DNA of 64,000 nucleotides from Oceanirhabdus seepicola (GTDB lineage Bacteria > Bacillota > Clostridia > Clostridiales > Clostridiaceae), in assembly GCF_023684385.1 (NCBI RefSeq), contig NZ_JAGSOJ010000005.1, forward strand, positions 186,001-250,000. Reading direction: 5' to 3'. Made by a program: the position numbers and the translations under genes. The notes under the pieces were generated by a model that had not been told where the DNA came from, made no database searches, and was given only the letters and a program-made list of their open reading frames with translations. Within the stretch, counting starts at the first letter, position 1. Each line of letters starts with the position of its first letter. Below are positions 53,715-62,589 of this stretch, one piece after another.

Positions 53715-55310
53715 CTAAATACTAAGATTCTTACGTTCATGGACACCATCCTTAGTAAGCTCAACAATCCTTTCCGCTACTTTATTAATAAAATATCTAT
53801 CATGGGAAATACATATCATTGTTCCCTCAAAATGGTTTAGTGATTTTTCAAGCATCTCCCTTGAATTTATATCGAAGTGATTTGTAGGCTCATCCAAAAT
53901 TAATAAATTGATATCCTGCTGCATGAACTTACAAAGTCTGAGCCTACTTCTTTCCCCACCTGATAAAGTATTCACTTTCTTAAATACATCATCTTTTGTG
54001 AATAAAAATTTAGCTAATGCCCTTCTAGCCTCCTGATATGTAATATCAAGATCTTCTCTAAAAGCATCTAATACTGTTTGCTCTTTGTTGCTAAAAGTAA
54101 CATTTTGAGCTAAGTATCCTACCTTGACCTCTTCACCTATCTTTACAACGCCCTCATCCTCTTCACACTTATTCATTATTATTTGAGCTAAGGTACTCTT
54201 TCCAACTCCATTCCTACCTACTATAGCTACCTTTTCACCATACATAACCTTTAAATTTAAATCTGTGAAGAGTGTTTTGTTATCGAATGATTTAGAAAGT
54301 CCCTTTACCTCTAGTACTTCCTTTTCTGATTTATTCTCTATGGAAAATCCAAGTTTAATCTTTCTATGCTCTATTACAGGTTTCTCTATCCTTTTAATCT
54401 TATCTAGCCTTCTTTGAAGACTTGTTGCTTTAATATAAAACTTTCCACCTCCCCCTCTACTCTCCCAAACTCTCAATCTGACAATAGTATTTTTAATTGT
54501 TCTTATTCTTTTCTGTTGTTTGTTGTGAAGTTTTATCTGCTGTCTATATCTATTTTTCCGTTCCCGGACATAATAGGAATAGTTCCCATTATATATTGAT
54601 GATATTCCCTTATTGATTTCAACAGTTTTATCTATTACCTTATCCATAAAATGTCTGTCATGAGATATAAGAATAACACTTCCCTCATACTCCTTTAAAA
54701 ATTTCTCAAGCCATTCTATAGATTCCATATCAAGATGATTGCTTGGCTCATCTAAAAGGAGTATGTCTGATTTTTGAAGAAGAATCTTTGCAAGGAGAAC
54801 TATAGTCTTTTCTCCTCCGCTAAGAGTATTAAAGGTTCTATCTTGAAATTCCTCATTGATCTTTAACCCAATACATACCCTCTTTATATTCTTTTCAATA
54901 TCATATCCACCCATAAGTTCAAAGTTTTCCTGTAGCTCACCATACTCTTTTAACATAAGCTCAAGTTCTTCACCTATAAGTCCCTTCATATGATTTTCTA
55001 AATATCCCATCTTCTTTTTTATCTCCAAAACATCCTCAAATGCAGAATATAAAATATCAATAATCTTGTAATTATCAAGATGCTCCGGCAACTGATCTAA
55101 ATACCCTAATGTTGCCCTTTTTCTTACAGCCCTTATACCACTTTCATATTCCTCAATACCACAGATAACCTTGAGTAAAGTGGTTTTACCACTTCCATTT
55201 AGTCCAACTACCCCAATCTTCTCTCCACTTTTAACATCAAAGCTTATATTCTCCAATACCCTAGTAGCACCATAGTATTTCTCCATATCCTTTATTGAAA
55301 TATCAATCAT
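53715..55310 (-). CDS. ABC-F family ATP-binding protein, antibiotic-resistance-like
   Basis: A 531-residue protein with two ABC domains and no membrane part. Walker A are GLNGSGKTT (36-44) and GRNGVGKST in the second half; signatures are LSGGEKT and LSGGERSR. The linker is long and basic (KQQKRIRTIKNTIVRLRVW), as in ABC-F proteins that enter the ribosomal E site. ARE-type members protect ribosomes from antibiotics. Start ATG 55310 has GAGGGGGGAT upstream. A terminator-type hairpin in the leader suggests attenuation, usual for such resistance genes. Confidence 0.88.
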   Translation of the reverse strand: MIDISIKDMEKYYGATRVLENISFDVKSGEKIGVVGLNGSGKTTLLKVICGIEEYESGIRAVRKRATLGYLDQLPEHLDNYKIIDILYSAFEDVLEIKKKMGYLENHMKGLIGEELELMLKEYGELQENFELMGGYDIEKNIKRVCIGLKINEEFQDRTFNTLSGGEKTIVLLAKILLQKSDILLLDEPSNHLDMESIEWLEKFLKEYEGSVILISHDRHFMDKVIDKTVEINKGISSIYNGNYSYYVRERKNRYRQQIKLHNKQQKRIRTIKNTIVRLRVWESRGGGGKFYIKATSLQRRLDKIKRIEKPVIEHRKIKLGFSIENKSEKEVLEVKGLSKSFDNKTLFTDLNLKVMYGEKVAIVGRNGVGKSTLAQIIMNKCEEDEGVVKIGEEVKVGYLAQNVTFSNKEQTVLDAFREDLDITYQEARRALAKFLFTKDDVFKKVNTLSGGERSRLRLCKFMQQDINLLILDEPTNHFDINSREMLEKSLNHFEGTMICISHDRYFINKVAERIVELTKDGVHERKNLSI

Positions 55311-55331
55311 AACTTTATCCCCCCTCAATTC

Positions 55332-55368
55332 AAAAAAACCGTAGATGAACAATAGTCCACTTACGGTT
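55332..55368 (-). promoter_or_regulatory. Attenuator hairpin in the ABC-F leader
   Basis: AACCGTAAGTG and CATCTACGGTT form an 11-bp stem (one mismatch, one G-T pair) followed by TTTTTTT on the minus strand. It lies 21 bases before the ATG, upstream of the ribosome site, so it must be bypassed for expression. Confidence 0.75.
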
Positions 55369-55379
55369 CTAATAATTTC

Positions 55380-55388
55380 TTATGTCAT
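55380..55388 (-). CDS. Two-codon upstream open reading frame (Met-Thr-stop) in the ABC-F leader
   Basis: ATG ACA TAA follows AAAAGGA by 10 bases and ends 11 bases before the attenuator stem. Very short upstream frames control some ribosome-protection ABC-F genes by stalling of drug-bound ribosomes. The spacing is longer than ideal, so this could be chance. Confidence 0.4.
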   Translation of the reverse strand: MT

Positions 55389-55516
55389 TATATAAACGTC
55401 CTTTTAAGCAACCAAATTCAACTAAATAAACTATTGTTTTATATTAAAATTATAACATAGTATAGTTCAATTCTTTGCTCATAAACAGTTATGACTCAAA
55501 TTTGAGCCTTCAGCTT

Positions 55517-56809
55517 CTAATCAATAGCATCCAAACACACTTGGAGTGCATCCTCACCATCTTTAATTCTAATATGTGGGGATGTTCCGAACTCTTCGTT
55601 ACTCTTACCATCTAGGTTTAAACTATGTAACATACTATATCTGAACATAAATCCACTATTTTTTAAAGCTATGAATATAGGGTCAACTGCTCCTCCATCT
55701 CCCCCTGTCTCTGTTCCAACTAGAGTAGCGAAGTCTGTACTTTTACAGAACATAGTGAATACCTCTGATGTTGAATAGATTTTAGGACTTGTCAGTACCC
55801 ATATCTTACCTTTATACGTTCTACTTGATTTGTTAGGGCTTATAACATATTCATCTTTAACAAAGTTACTCATACTCGCTACATCTTCAGGATTTATATT
55901 TTTAAAGTTAGGAAGTTTAGAAATAGGTTGAATATCTTCTTCATTGTATACCCCCTCAAGATAAGGTCTATTATTTTCACTTAACTTCAGTAGTGAATAG
56001 TGGTTATACGCAATCTCCTCTTTAATATTAGGTGCTACAATTAGTTCTTTCCAATAATAATCGCTTCCTCCTGAATTTTCTCTGAGATCTATTATCAAGT
56101 TAGGACAATTTGAAACTTCATCATAAAACTTAAAAAGTTTTTCTTTATCACTTTTAATATTTGAGAATTGAAATGATTTTATATTCACATATGCAACCTT
56201 TCTAGCTTGCAGTATTTCAGTTTTTATATTTTGTTCTACCGAAGATGTATCAGTTTTTACTTCTTTATTATCTTCTTTTCTTTTTTTCAAATGTTTCGTT
56301 GTTCTAAATCCATGCTTCTTATCATCTAATAACGAGTACGTTTTCTGAGTTGTAGAGTTTTTAAATGCATCTAACCAGCGATCATATCCTTTTTTCGCCT
56401 CTTTATCACTATCTAAAAATTGGGAGTAAGTATCTTTAAAATTTTTATATATCTTACCATCAATCATACTAAGATGTCCAATACCATTAAATTCATTCAC
56501 TACACAATTCAATGTTTTTGCAAAATCAATATCTGTTTTACTCTTTATAATTTCAGTTTTATATTTTTCATAGATTTCTTCTACATCTATACCCGAACGC
56601 TGAGCAACACCCATAAAAGGATAACTTTCTCTTAGAGTGCTCCATAGATATTCGTAATCCTCTAATTTCTGCTGTTCAGTCAGATTTATAAATGTTTTAG
56701 AATCTTTATTAATAAAATGAATGCTTATGCTACCTACAATTCCAAGTATTAAAAATAACCCTAATACTATCTTTAATCCTTTTTTTCTTTTTATCTGTTT
56801 ATTTTTCAT
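55517..56809 (-). CDS. S41-family (C-terminal-processing-like) peptidase
   Basis: A 430-residue membrane-anchored peptidase. A membrane helix at about 13-30 is followed by an outer helical domain (45-160) and the S41 core: IDLRENSGGSDYYWKE and VLTSPKIYSTSEVFTMFC, in which the Ser of the YSTSE segment is at the nucleophile position, and GTETGGDGG. No PDZ domain was recognised. The substrate is unknown. AAGGGGGATAT precedes ATG 56809. The leader contains a terminator-like hairpin. Confidence 0.82.
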   Translation of the reverse strand: MKNKQIKRKKGLKIVLGLFLILGIVGSISIHFINKDSKTFINLTEQQKLEDYEYLWSTLRESYPFMGVAQRSGIDVEEIYEKYKTEIIKSKTDIDFAKTLNCVVNEFNGIGHLSMIDGKIYKNFKDTYSQFLDSDKEAKKGYDRWLDAFKNSTTQKTYSLLDDKKHGFRTTKHLKKRKEDNKEVKTDTSSVEQNIKTEILQARKVAYVNIKSFQFSNIKSDKEKLFKFYDEVSNCPNLIIDLRENSGGSDYYWKELIVAPNIKEEIAYNHYSLLKLSENNRPYLEGVYNEEDIQPISKLPNFKNINPEDVASMSNFVKDEYVISPNKSSRTYKGKIWVLTSPKIYSTSEVFTMFCKSTDFATLVGTETGGDGGAVDPIFIALKNSGFMFRYSMLHSLNLDGKSNEEFGTSPHIRIKDGEDALQVCLDAID

Positions 56810-56834
56810 TTATATCCCCCTTCTAAATAAAAAG

Positions 56835-56874
56835 AAATAGTAGCCCCAGACGCAATTGGATAGCTACTATTTTT
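56835..56874 (-). terminator. Terminator between the ABC-2 permease and S41 genes
   Basis: AAATAGTAGC and GCTACTATTT form a 10-bp stem, extended inside by CCA/TGG. The minus strand continues CTTTTTATTT. It ends the upstream operon or attenuates the S41 gene. Confidence 0.8.
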
Positions 56875-57060
56875 AAAAATTAAATTCTACTGACACCAGT
56901 TGCCTAAGCAACTAAGATTGTATACTATAGAGTGCTACCAACACCCTATTTCCATTTTCTGCATTTCTTATTTATATTATATCAAAGTTTATTATAAAAT
57001 AAACCTTTAATTCATAAGAAAATCAAAAAAATTCATCCCTAATCAAATCACAAAATGATA

Positions 57061-58200
57061 TTATACACTCTGTCTCCTACCAAAATATCTAATACCTGAA
57101 ATAAGAGTTGGTATGGCTATTACTGCTGCAATAATTATCACTGTTGGATATAGTACTGGTCTTCCAAAAATATTGAAGCTATTATAAAATGCAAAAATAT
57201 TTTTTGCTTGAATAAGTTCATAAACACTTATTAGTCGTACTACCTTAGGTAATATGCTTGCAAACCGAGAAATTGCGAAAAAGTACATACCTACTCCTAA
57301 TACAAGGGTAATCATACTGTTTTTTGTTAAAAGTGATACTAATGCGATAAAAAGAGTTAACACAAGAGCACCTAACAGACTCATTCCTAAACATACAAAA
57401 TAAAACTGTATTATTGTCATACCATAAGGGGTTCGTGCTGTTGACATATTTGTATTAAGCAAACTGTTGAATCCATCTAAACCATATGGCAAACCTGAAA
57501 GGAAAAACAGTATTGAGATAAATATCAATACACACGAGGCATAAATCATTGAGGATATTATTTTAGCTCCTGTAAGCTTTTTTCTCCCATTAGGAGTACT
57601 AAGTATTATAGGGATTACATTTGTTTTGTATTCATCACTGAATATAGTTGATATTCCTAAAACAAGGAGAATCACTATCATGGTTGCCGCTATTCCAAAT
57701 TGAGTAATTCTTCTCCATCCATGCTGATAAACATATTGTGGTTTCTCTATCACGCTAATAGCTTTATATGCTTTTTCCAGATTCCTATATTCATAGGAAT
57801 CTTCATATCCATTATCCAATTCACTTTTCATTTCTGACAATGTATACTCTTTGTCATTAATAAGATACTTTGGATTTGACTTCAAATTCAGGTAACCTCT
57901 CAATTCAAAGGACTTATAATAAAACTCACTCTCTTCCTCAGTAATTTTTTCTTCATTCCTTAGCTTATCCCGTATACTTGATATTTTATTTTTCACATCC
58001 AACTGCTTCTGTGGATTAATTTCTCCCTCATAGTTTTTTAAATGTGTCTTTAAAATTTCAATATTCCCAAAATCTCTATTAATATTATTAATGCCATTTA
58101 CTGAATCAATTAAAATAGATGCAGCTATTAATACGGCAACTATCCATATAATTTTTTTCTGAAATATTTTAGATAATTCAAATTTCACTAACTCTCTCAT
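57061..58200 (-). CDS. ABC-2 type permease with large outer loop
   Basis: A 379-residue permease. One helix (17-34) is followed by about 125 residues outside, then six helices including TNVIPIILSTPNGRKKLTGAKI, a typical ABC-2 cytoplasmic loop. It matches the plan of the permease at 22966-23994. It is the last gene of the ECF sigma/membrane protein/ATPase operon. Cargo unknown. Confidence 0.87.
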   Translation of the reverse strand: MRELVKFELSKIFQKKIIWIVAVLIAASILIDSVNGINNINRDFGNIEILKTHLKNYEGEINPQKQLDVKNKISSIRDKLRNEEKITEEESEFYYKSFELRGYLNLKSNPKYLINDKEYTLSEMKSELDNGYEDSYEYRNLEKAYKAISVIEKPQYVYQHGWRRITQFGIAATMIVILLVLGISTIFSDEYKTNVIPIILSTPNGRKKLTGAKIISSMIYASCVLIFISILFFLSGLPYGLDGFNSLLNTNMSTARTPYGMTIIQFYFVCLGMSLLGALVLTLFIALVSLLTKNSMITLVLGVGMYFFAISRFASILPKVVRLISVYELIQAKNIFAFYNSFNIFGRPVLYPTVIIIAAVIAIPTLISGIRYFGRRQSV

Positions 58201-58214
58201 TTTCCCACCCCCAA

Positions 58215-59087
58215 TTAAATATTACTTTTCTCATTAAAATAATGTAAAAAAACATCTTCTAAATTTGGTTCTTGTAGCTGTGCATCTTCCATAGGTTTTT
58301 CATTGCTAATGATACGAAGTAACACCTTATCCTCTTCTCTTAAGATATTAGCCACCTTGAATTTATTCTCAAAGTCAAATAACTGACTTTCATCTATTTT
58401 ACAATGCCACACTTTTCCCTTTGCATTACCCAAAACATCTTGCACACTACCATGATCAATCAACTGACCTTCCTTCATTATGAGAATATGATTGGCTATA
58501 AACTCAATATCAGATGCTATATGGGTAGAAAATAGAATAATCTTATCCTTTGATATACTGGATAACAAATTCTTAAACCGTATTCTTTCATTAGGATCCA
58601 ACCCTGCTGTAGGCTCGTCTAATATTAGTATCTTAGGATCACCCAATAAGGCTTGTGCAATCCCAAGTCTTTGTTTCATACCTCCAGAATACTTTCCGAT
58701 TTTTCTCTTCCTATCTTGAGTTAGATTAACAAACTCCAATAGATCATCAATCTTCCTCTTAGCTTCCTTTTTATCAATTCCTTTCAAAGCAGCAACATAT
58801 AATAAAAACTTATCTGCTGACCAATTTTTATAAAATCCAATATCCTGAGGTAAATAACCTAATAAAGCTCTATATTCTCCATCCATTGTCCGTTTGTCTA
58901 CTCCATCTACTTTTATACTCCCTTCTGTCTCAGGCATAACATCTGCTATCATTCGCATTAATGTTGTCTTTCCTGACCCATTAGGGCCTAAAAGTCCATA
59001 TACCCCACTAGTAAGTGTCATAGAAAAGTTATTAACCGCCAATTTATCTTTAAATTTTTTAGATATCTCATTTAAAACCAATTCCAT
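58215..59087 (-). CDS. ABC-2 exporter ATP-binding protein
   Basis: A 290-residue ATPase with Walker A GPNGSGKTT (34-42), signature YSGGMKQR and Walker B ILILDEPTAGLDP. It is a close relative of the ATPase at 22060-22947, including the C-terminal domain ending in EPNLEDVFLHYF. It lies 13 bases after the membrane protein gene and 14 bases before the permease gene. Confidence 0.92.
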   Translation of the reverse strand: MELVLNEISKKFKDKLAVNNFSMTLTSGVYGLLGPNGSGKTTLMRMIADVMPETEGSIKVDGVDKRTMDGEYRALLGYLPQDIGFYKNWSADKFLLYVAALKGIDKKEAKRKIDDLLEFVNLTQDRKRKIGKYSGGMKQRLGIAQALLGDPKILILDEPTAGLDPNERIRFKNLLSSISKDKIILFSTHIASDIEFIANHILIMKEGQLIDHGSVQDVLGNAKGKVWHCKIDESQLFDFENKFKVANILREEDKVLLRIISNEKPMEDAQLQEPNLEDVFLHYFNEKSNI

Positions 59088-59100
59088 ATCTGCATCCCCC

Positions 59101-59868
59101 CTAAACTAATTCTGTCCCATCTTCTATACAATGGAGCTTATTTTTATAGAAATAAATATATGATACGCCTAAGAAAACTAACCCTATTATAATTATTATT
59201 GATGACTGAATAATTTTTAAGTTTTCTATCCATTCTGTAATCCTTCCAGTTGAAACAACTGAAAAATAAATCCATACTACTGATATTGCAATAATTACAC
59301 TCTCATTTCGAATCCTTGTTGCCAACAATAATCCCAATGCAGTAATCATTGTATACGGAATCACCCAAGAAATTAATACCTGACCCCACGTAACAGAAGT
59401 GAAATTATTCTTAATTAATAGACACAAGCCTATATTGGTGATTATACTAAGCACACCGATGATAAAAAGCCTGCACAAGATTATTTCTCTAAAGGAGTAT
59501 TTAAAACTCATCTCCAATTCAACAACTCTTTCATTATTTTCCCTTAGGATTTCCATCAAACCTAATAATGCTGGAACAGGTGCCATAGACCACATGGCTA
59601 TATAAGGAGATATTTCTCTTGTAAGAATGGCTCCTACTCCTGACACCAATACTATAGCCACCATTACCCAATATAATGGAGTAATGAATCTAAACTCATT
59701 TTTTAATAACTGGAACATACTCTTCAATGGTGTAGTTTCTTTCTTTGTAGGAACATATGCCCTTAATACTTCAATTGTTTCATTTATTTGTTCTTCAGGT
59801 ACTTTTTCGATTACATAACTATCCAGAAAACTTTGTATCTCATCATCTAGCAATTCTTCTTTTTTCAT
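59101..59868 (-). CDS. Six-helix membrane protein, possible anti-sigma factor/ABC-2 subunit
   Basis: A 255-residue protein. The first 70 residues are cytoplasmic (KKEELLDDEIQSFLDSYVIE) and six membrane helices follow. The loop ELEMSFKYSFREIILCRLFI resembles ABC-2 permease coupling loops. It overlaps the sigma gene. It may hold the sigma factor at the membrane, be a second permease subunit, or both. No zinc finger of the usual anti-sigma type is seen. ATG 59868 follows AAGGAG; a GTG at 59880 is an alternative. Confidence 0.72.
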   Translation of the reverse strand: MKKEELLDDEIQSFLDSYVIEKVPEEQINETIEVLRAYVPTKKETTPLKSMFQLLKNEFRFITPLYWVMVAIVLVSGVGAILTREISPYIAMWSMAPVPALLGLMEILRENNERVVELEMSFKYSFREIILCRLFIIGVLSIITNIGLCLLIKNNFTSVTWGQVLISWVIPYTMITALGLLLATRIRNESVIIAISVVWIYFSVVSTGRITEWIENLKIIQSSIIIIIGLVFLGVSYIYFYKNKLHCIEDGTELV

Positions 59869-60418
59869 CTTCTCCTTCACCTCCCAAACGCTTCTTTAAA
59901 TTCTTTATCCCACTAAAAATACGAGATTTTATGGTGGCTTCTTTCTCACCTGTCATCTTACTAATTTCCCTAATCTTCAAATCATGAAAATACTTTAGTA
60001 TGATTGCCTCTCTTTGCAGTGTTGGTAACTCATCTACAGCCTGTTTTATTTCCTTCCGTTCTTGTTTCTTGTCCAAAAGGTGTATAACATCATCTGATGA
60101 TTTCAAGTGACAATTATCCACATCATCACTCTGGTTTCTCTGCTTATATGCACTACTCTTAAAATAATCTTTTGATGTATTCACAGCAATTTTTAAAATC
60201 CAACTCCTAAACTCTCCATGTTTATGATTATACTTGCCTATATTTTTCATTACTTTTATGAAAGTGTCTTGAGTTAAATCACATGCGATATTATACTCTC
60301 CTACATATCTACAGATAAAACTGTATACCATATCGTAGTGACGTTTAACCAATACTTCCATGGCCGACTCATTTCCACTTATTATTTCTTCTACTAACTG
60401 ATTATCCGATTGAGGCAT
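59843..60418 (-). CDS. ECF-type RNA polymerase sigma factor
   Basis: A 191-residue sigma factor with region 2 (MVYSFICRYVGEYNIACDLTQDTFIKVM) and region 4 (LPTLQREAIILKYFHDLKIREISKMTG). ATG 60418 is 6 bases after AAAGGGGG; TTG 60424 lies closer to that site. It heads a four-gene operon with the membrane protein and an ABC-2 exporter, a common layout for envelope-stress ECF modules. Confidence 0.92.
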   Translation of the reverse strand: MPQSDNQLVEEIISGNESAMEVLVKRHYDMVYSFICRYVGEYNIACDLTQDTFIKVMKNIGKYNHKHGEFRSWILKIAVNTSKDYFKSSAYKQRNQSDDVDNCHLKSSDDVIHLLDKKQERKEIKQAVDELPTLQREAIILKYFHDLKIREISKMTGEKEATIKSRIFSGIKNLKKRLGGEGEDEKRRIAR

Positions 60419-60648
60419 ATTCAACCCCCTTTCCTATTCATTAATTGCAGGCATATTCGAATACCCTATGTATTTTACATAGCTTTTTAATTCATTTCAT
60501 ATACTTAACGAGATAACTTTCAAAAAGGTTTTATTCAATTCCAATTTTTTTTAAACTTTCTACAACTTTATCTTAAACCATTAATATGTAAATGATAATA
60601 TCATTCTCTGATTACAGTCAAATTAATGTATCCCTTATAAAAGAGAAA

Positions 60649-60690
60649 AAACTAGAAGCATACTTTTAGAGTATACTTCTAGTTTTGTTT
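60649..60690. terminator. Bidirectional terminator after the LysO genes
   Basis: AACTAGAAG, ATACT and their complements form an interrupted stem of about 15 bp. T runs lie on both strands (TTTTGTTTT and TTTTTTCTC). It ends the minus-strand LysO unit. Confidence 0.8.
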
Positions 60691-60735
60691 TAAATATCTA
60701 TTCAATACTTTCTCCATAAGTAGGATACTCACCAT
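60679..60735 (-). CDS. Possible 18-residue peptide downstream of LysO
   Basis: ATG 60735 lies 7 bases after GAGGAG and opens an 18-codon frame (begins MVSILLMEKV) whose stop lies in the terminator stem. The ribosome site is strong. There is no known relative and the frame could be chance. Confidence 0.25.
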   Translation of the reverse strand: MVSILLMEKVLNRYLKQN

Positions 60736-60809
60736 ATTTTATCTCCTCACACATAATCTCTTGTATGTAAGTTTACTCGTAATGCCCTCTACTCTCTAAT
60801 CCATGTAAT

Positions 60810-61406
60810 CTATATAGAGTAAAAGAAAGGCACTAAAATAGGTACTAAAGTGGACAATACCGCACCATTAAAGAAGGCTATTACAACTATTTCAGGCTTA
60901 GTATATCTTGATATTATTGGCAAAGTAGTATCCATTGATGTAGCTCCTGCTGGTGCAATTGTTGTATAATCATTTAAATATTTTGCAATAAAAGGTATAG
61001 ACATAACCGTAATTAACTCTCTAAAAACATTTGTTAAAAAGGCTATTGTACCTATTTCAGCGCTATGTAATTTCGTTAGTATTACTCCTGATAAACTATA
61101 CCAACCTAATCCTGCAGAAATAGATAAACTTATATTTGATGGCATATCAAATATTAAGCCTGTGATTAACCCACCAGTTAAACTCCCTAATATTATTGAT
61201 AATGGTATTAATATAAGTAACGCTCCATGCTTCTTTAAATCTTTAAATATATGCTTATTCATTCCTAAGTCTATTCCAACAAAAAATATTAGTAGATTCA
61301 AAGCTATAGTTGTAATAGTATCCATATATGGTACAACAGATTGAGGAAAGAAAAAATACCCTGCTATGATTCCAAGTATTACTGATATTATTATTGTAAG
61401 TGTCAT
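60810..61406 (-). CDS. lysO: LysO-family exporter, C-terminal subunit
   Basis: A 198-residue membrane protein with about five helices, matching the second half of the LysO (DUF340) lysine exporter: FFVGIDLGMN, the SAGLGWYSLSGVIL motif, and AGATSMDTTLPIISRY, which carries conserved Asp. In Escherichia coli LysO is a single chain of about 300 residues. Here two overlapping genes (start-stop overlap at 61406) supply the two halves, an arrangement found in many Clostridia. Confidence 0.82.
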   Translation of the reverse strand: MTLTIIISVILGIIAGYFFFPQSVVPYMDTITTIALNLLIFFVGIDLGMNKHIFKDLKKHGALLILIPLSIILGSLTGGLITGLIFDMPSNISLSISAGLGWYSLSGVILTKLHSAEIGTIAFLTNVFRELITVMSIPFIAKYLNDYTTIAPAGATSMDTTLPIISRYTKPEIVVIAFFNGAVLSTLVPILVPFFYSI

Positions 61407-61684
61407 TACTTCTTGTCCCCCTTCAAGATAAACTTTGTTGTAAAATATACCATAATAACACTAAAAAGCGATGTTAACACTGCAAAAACAAGAGATTTGA
61501 TTCCAATACTTTTTAAATTATTTAATATTGATTTGTTTAAACCTAAAGATACTCCCATTGTAAACAATAAAAATACTACTCCGATAAATTGGAATTTACT
61601 ATTATATGCCTTCATTTTATCTGATAACTTAACTGATCCCCCTATAATAATTCCCACTAATAAAACCACTAAAATACTCCACAT
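61406..61684 (-). CDS. lysO: LysO-family exporter, N-terminal subunit
   Basis: A 92-residue membrane protein with three helices, matching the first part of LysO (VVLLVGIIIGGSV, FLLFTMGVSLGLN). Start ATG 61684 is 6 bases after GAAGGGGGA. Its stop overlaps the start of the second half. The leader upstream is occupied by a TnpB/IS605-type remnant rather than a recognisable lysine riboswitch. Confidence 0.8.
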   Translation of the reverse strand: MWSILVVLLVGIIIGGSVKLSDKMKAYNSKFQFIGVVFLLFTMGVSLGLNKSILNNLKSIGIKSLVFAVLTSLFSVIMVYFTTKFILKGDKK

Positions 61685-61737
61685 ACTGCGTCCCCCTTCA
61701 ATAAATAAACACTTTTTAGTATTAACCTTTCTTCTAC

Positions 61738-61866
61738 TGAACCTTACATCACTAAAGTGACGTACTTCTCTCGTCACCTTGAGATTTTCCTGTTTCTTAG
61801 ACCTCGTAACCTACTATCTCCACAGGCTTAAATTCGGATAGTTCCTACCCTACTGAATAATAGGCT
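61738..61866 (-). mobile_element. Remnant of an IS605/TnpB-type element: degenerate tnpB end and right-end hairpin
   Basis: On the minus strand one frame reads FSRVGTIRI, a stop, then ACGDSRLRGLRNRK and a stop, resembling the C-terminus of TnpB (VGTTxIxACGD). It is followed by the hairpin ACGTCAC-TTTA-GTGATGT (61763-61746) and AGGTTCA, the usual right-end structure of these elements, which is also the 3' part of the omega-RNA. The left end and most of tnpB are gone. It occupies the lysO leader. Confidence 0.65.
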
Positions 61867-61878
61867 CACATTTGTTAT

Positions 61879-62382
61879 TTACTTTATAACATCCTGATAG
61901 ATTATATCCACTATTCCATTTAAACTTAATTCTTTATCCAGTAATACTTCGGGAATAATATCTAATAAATCTTTTTCATTCCACCATTCTCTCATTTCTT
62001 TCTCTCCAAATTCATGTGCATTAGGCTTTTGTTGGTGTCGATTTAAAGTCTCTTCAAAAGGTATATCGAAGTAATATGCAAAAATTTGGTCTTTGAACTC
62101 ATCTAGTAAATTTTCAAATAAATTTTTATACCACTTTGAATTTAAAATACCTTCTAAAATTACAATATTGCAATTGCTTTTTCCGTATAGTGCAAGTTCC
62201 AATAATAACTGAATGGCTTCTGTATTATATCCATCTTTCACAAATAGCATATCTCTTCTAACCACATCTTGTGAAATTAGCATTGTACCACGTCCAAATT
62301 TTCTTTGTAAAGTCTTGCCAGTAGTAGTCTTACCACTTCCAGAATTACCTCTTAGTATTATTAACTTAGCCACTCCGTCCAT
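61879..62382 (-). CDS. P-loop kinase-like ATPase
   Basis: A 167-residue protein with Walker A RGNSGSGKTT (11-20), an acidic catalytic position in ISQDVVRRDML and a lid segment (NRHQQKPNAHEFGEKEMREW). Proteins of this shape include zeta-toxin-like and chloramphenicol-phosphotransferase-like kinases; the acceptor is unknown. AAGGGGGAGAT precedes ATG 62382. The TnpB remnant begins within 15 bases of its stop. Confidence 0.82.
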   Translation of the reverse strand: MDGVAKLIILRGNSGSGKTTTGKTLQRKFGRGTMLISQDVVRRDMLFVKDGYNTEAIQLLLELALYGKSNCNIVILEGILNSKWYKNLFENLLDEFKDQIFAYYFDIPFEETLNRHQQKPNAHEFGEKEMREWWNEKDLLDIIPEVLLDKELSLNGIVDIIYQDVIK

Positions 62383-62521
62383 CGATATCTCCCCCTTCTT
62401 AATTGACTAAATTACTATTTATCTACATATCATGTAAATTATCCTTACTTCATACTTATTAACTATTGTTATATAATTCTCTACTTTGTATTATACAGTA
62501 TTCTCCTATAAACACACGTGA

Positions 62522-62561
62522 AAAATCACAGCATCAATAAATCTATTAATGCTGTGATTTT
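62522..62561. terminator. Bidirectional terminator after the MATE gene
   Basis: AAAATCACAGCAT-AATA and its complement form a stem of about 17 bp with a 4-base loop. The minus strand continues TTTTTCA. Confidence 0.88.
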
Positions 62562-62589
62562 AATAATGAATTTTATTGTGAATTGAATG

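Noticed and set aside
61684..61878. Lysine riboswitch expected upstream of the lysine exporter genes
   Set aside because: The conserved lysine-riboswitch core could not be found; the sequence is better explained as a TnpB/IS605-type right end.
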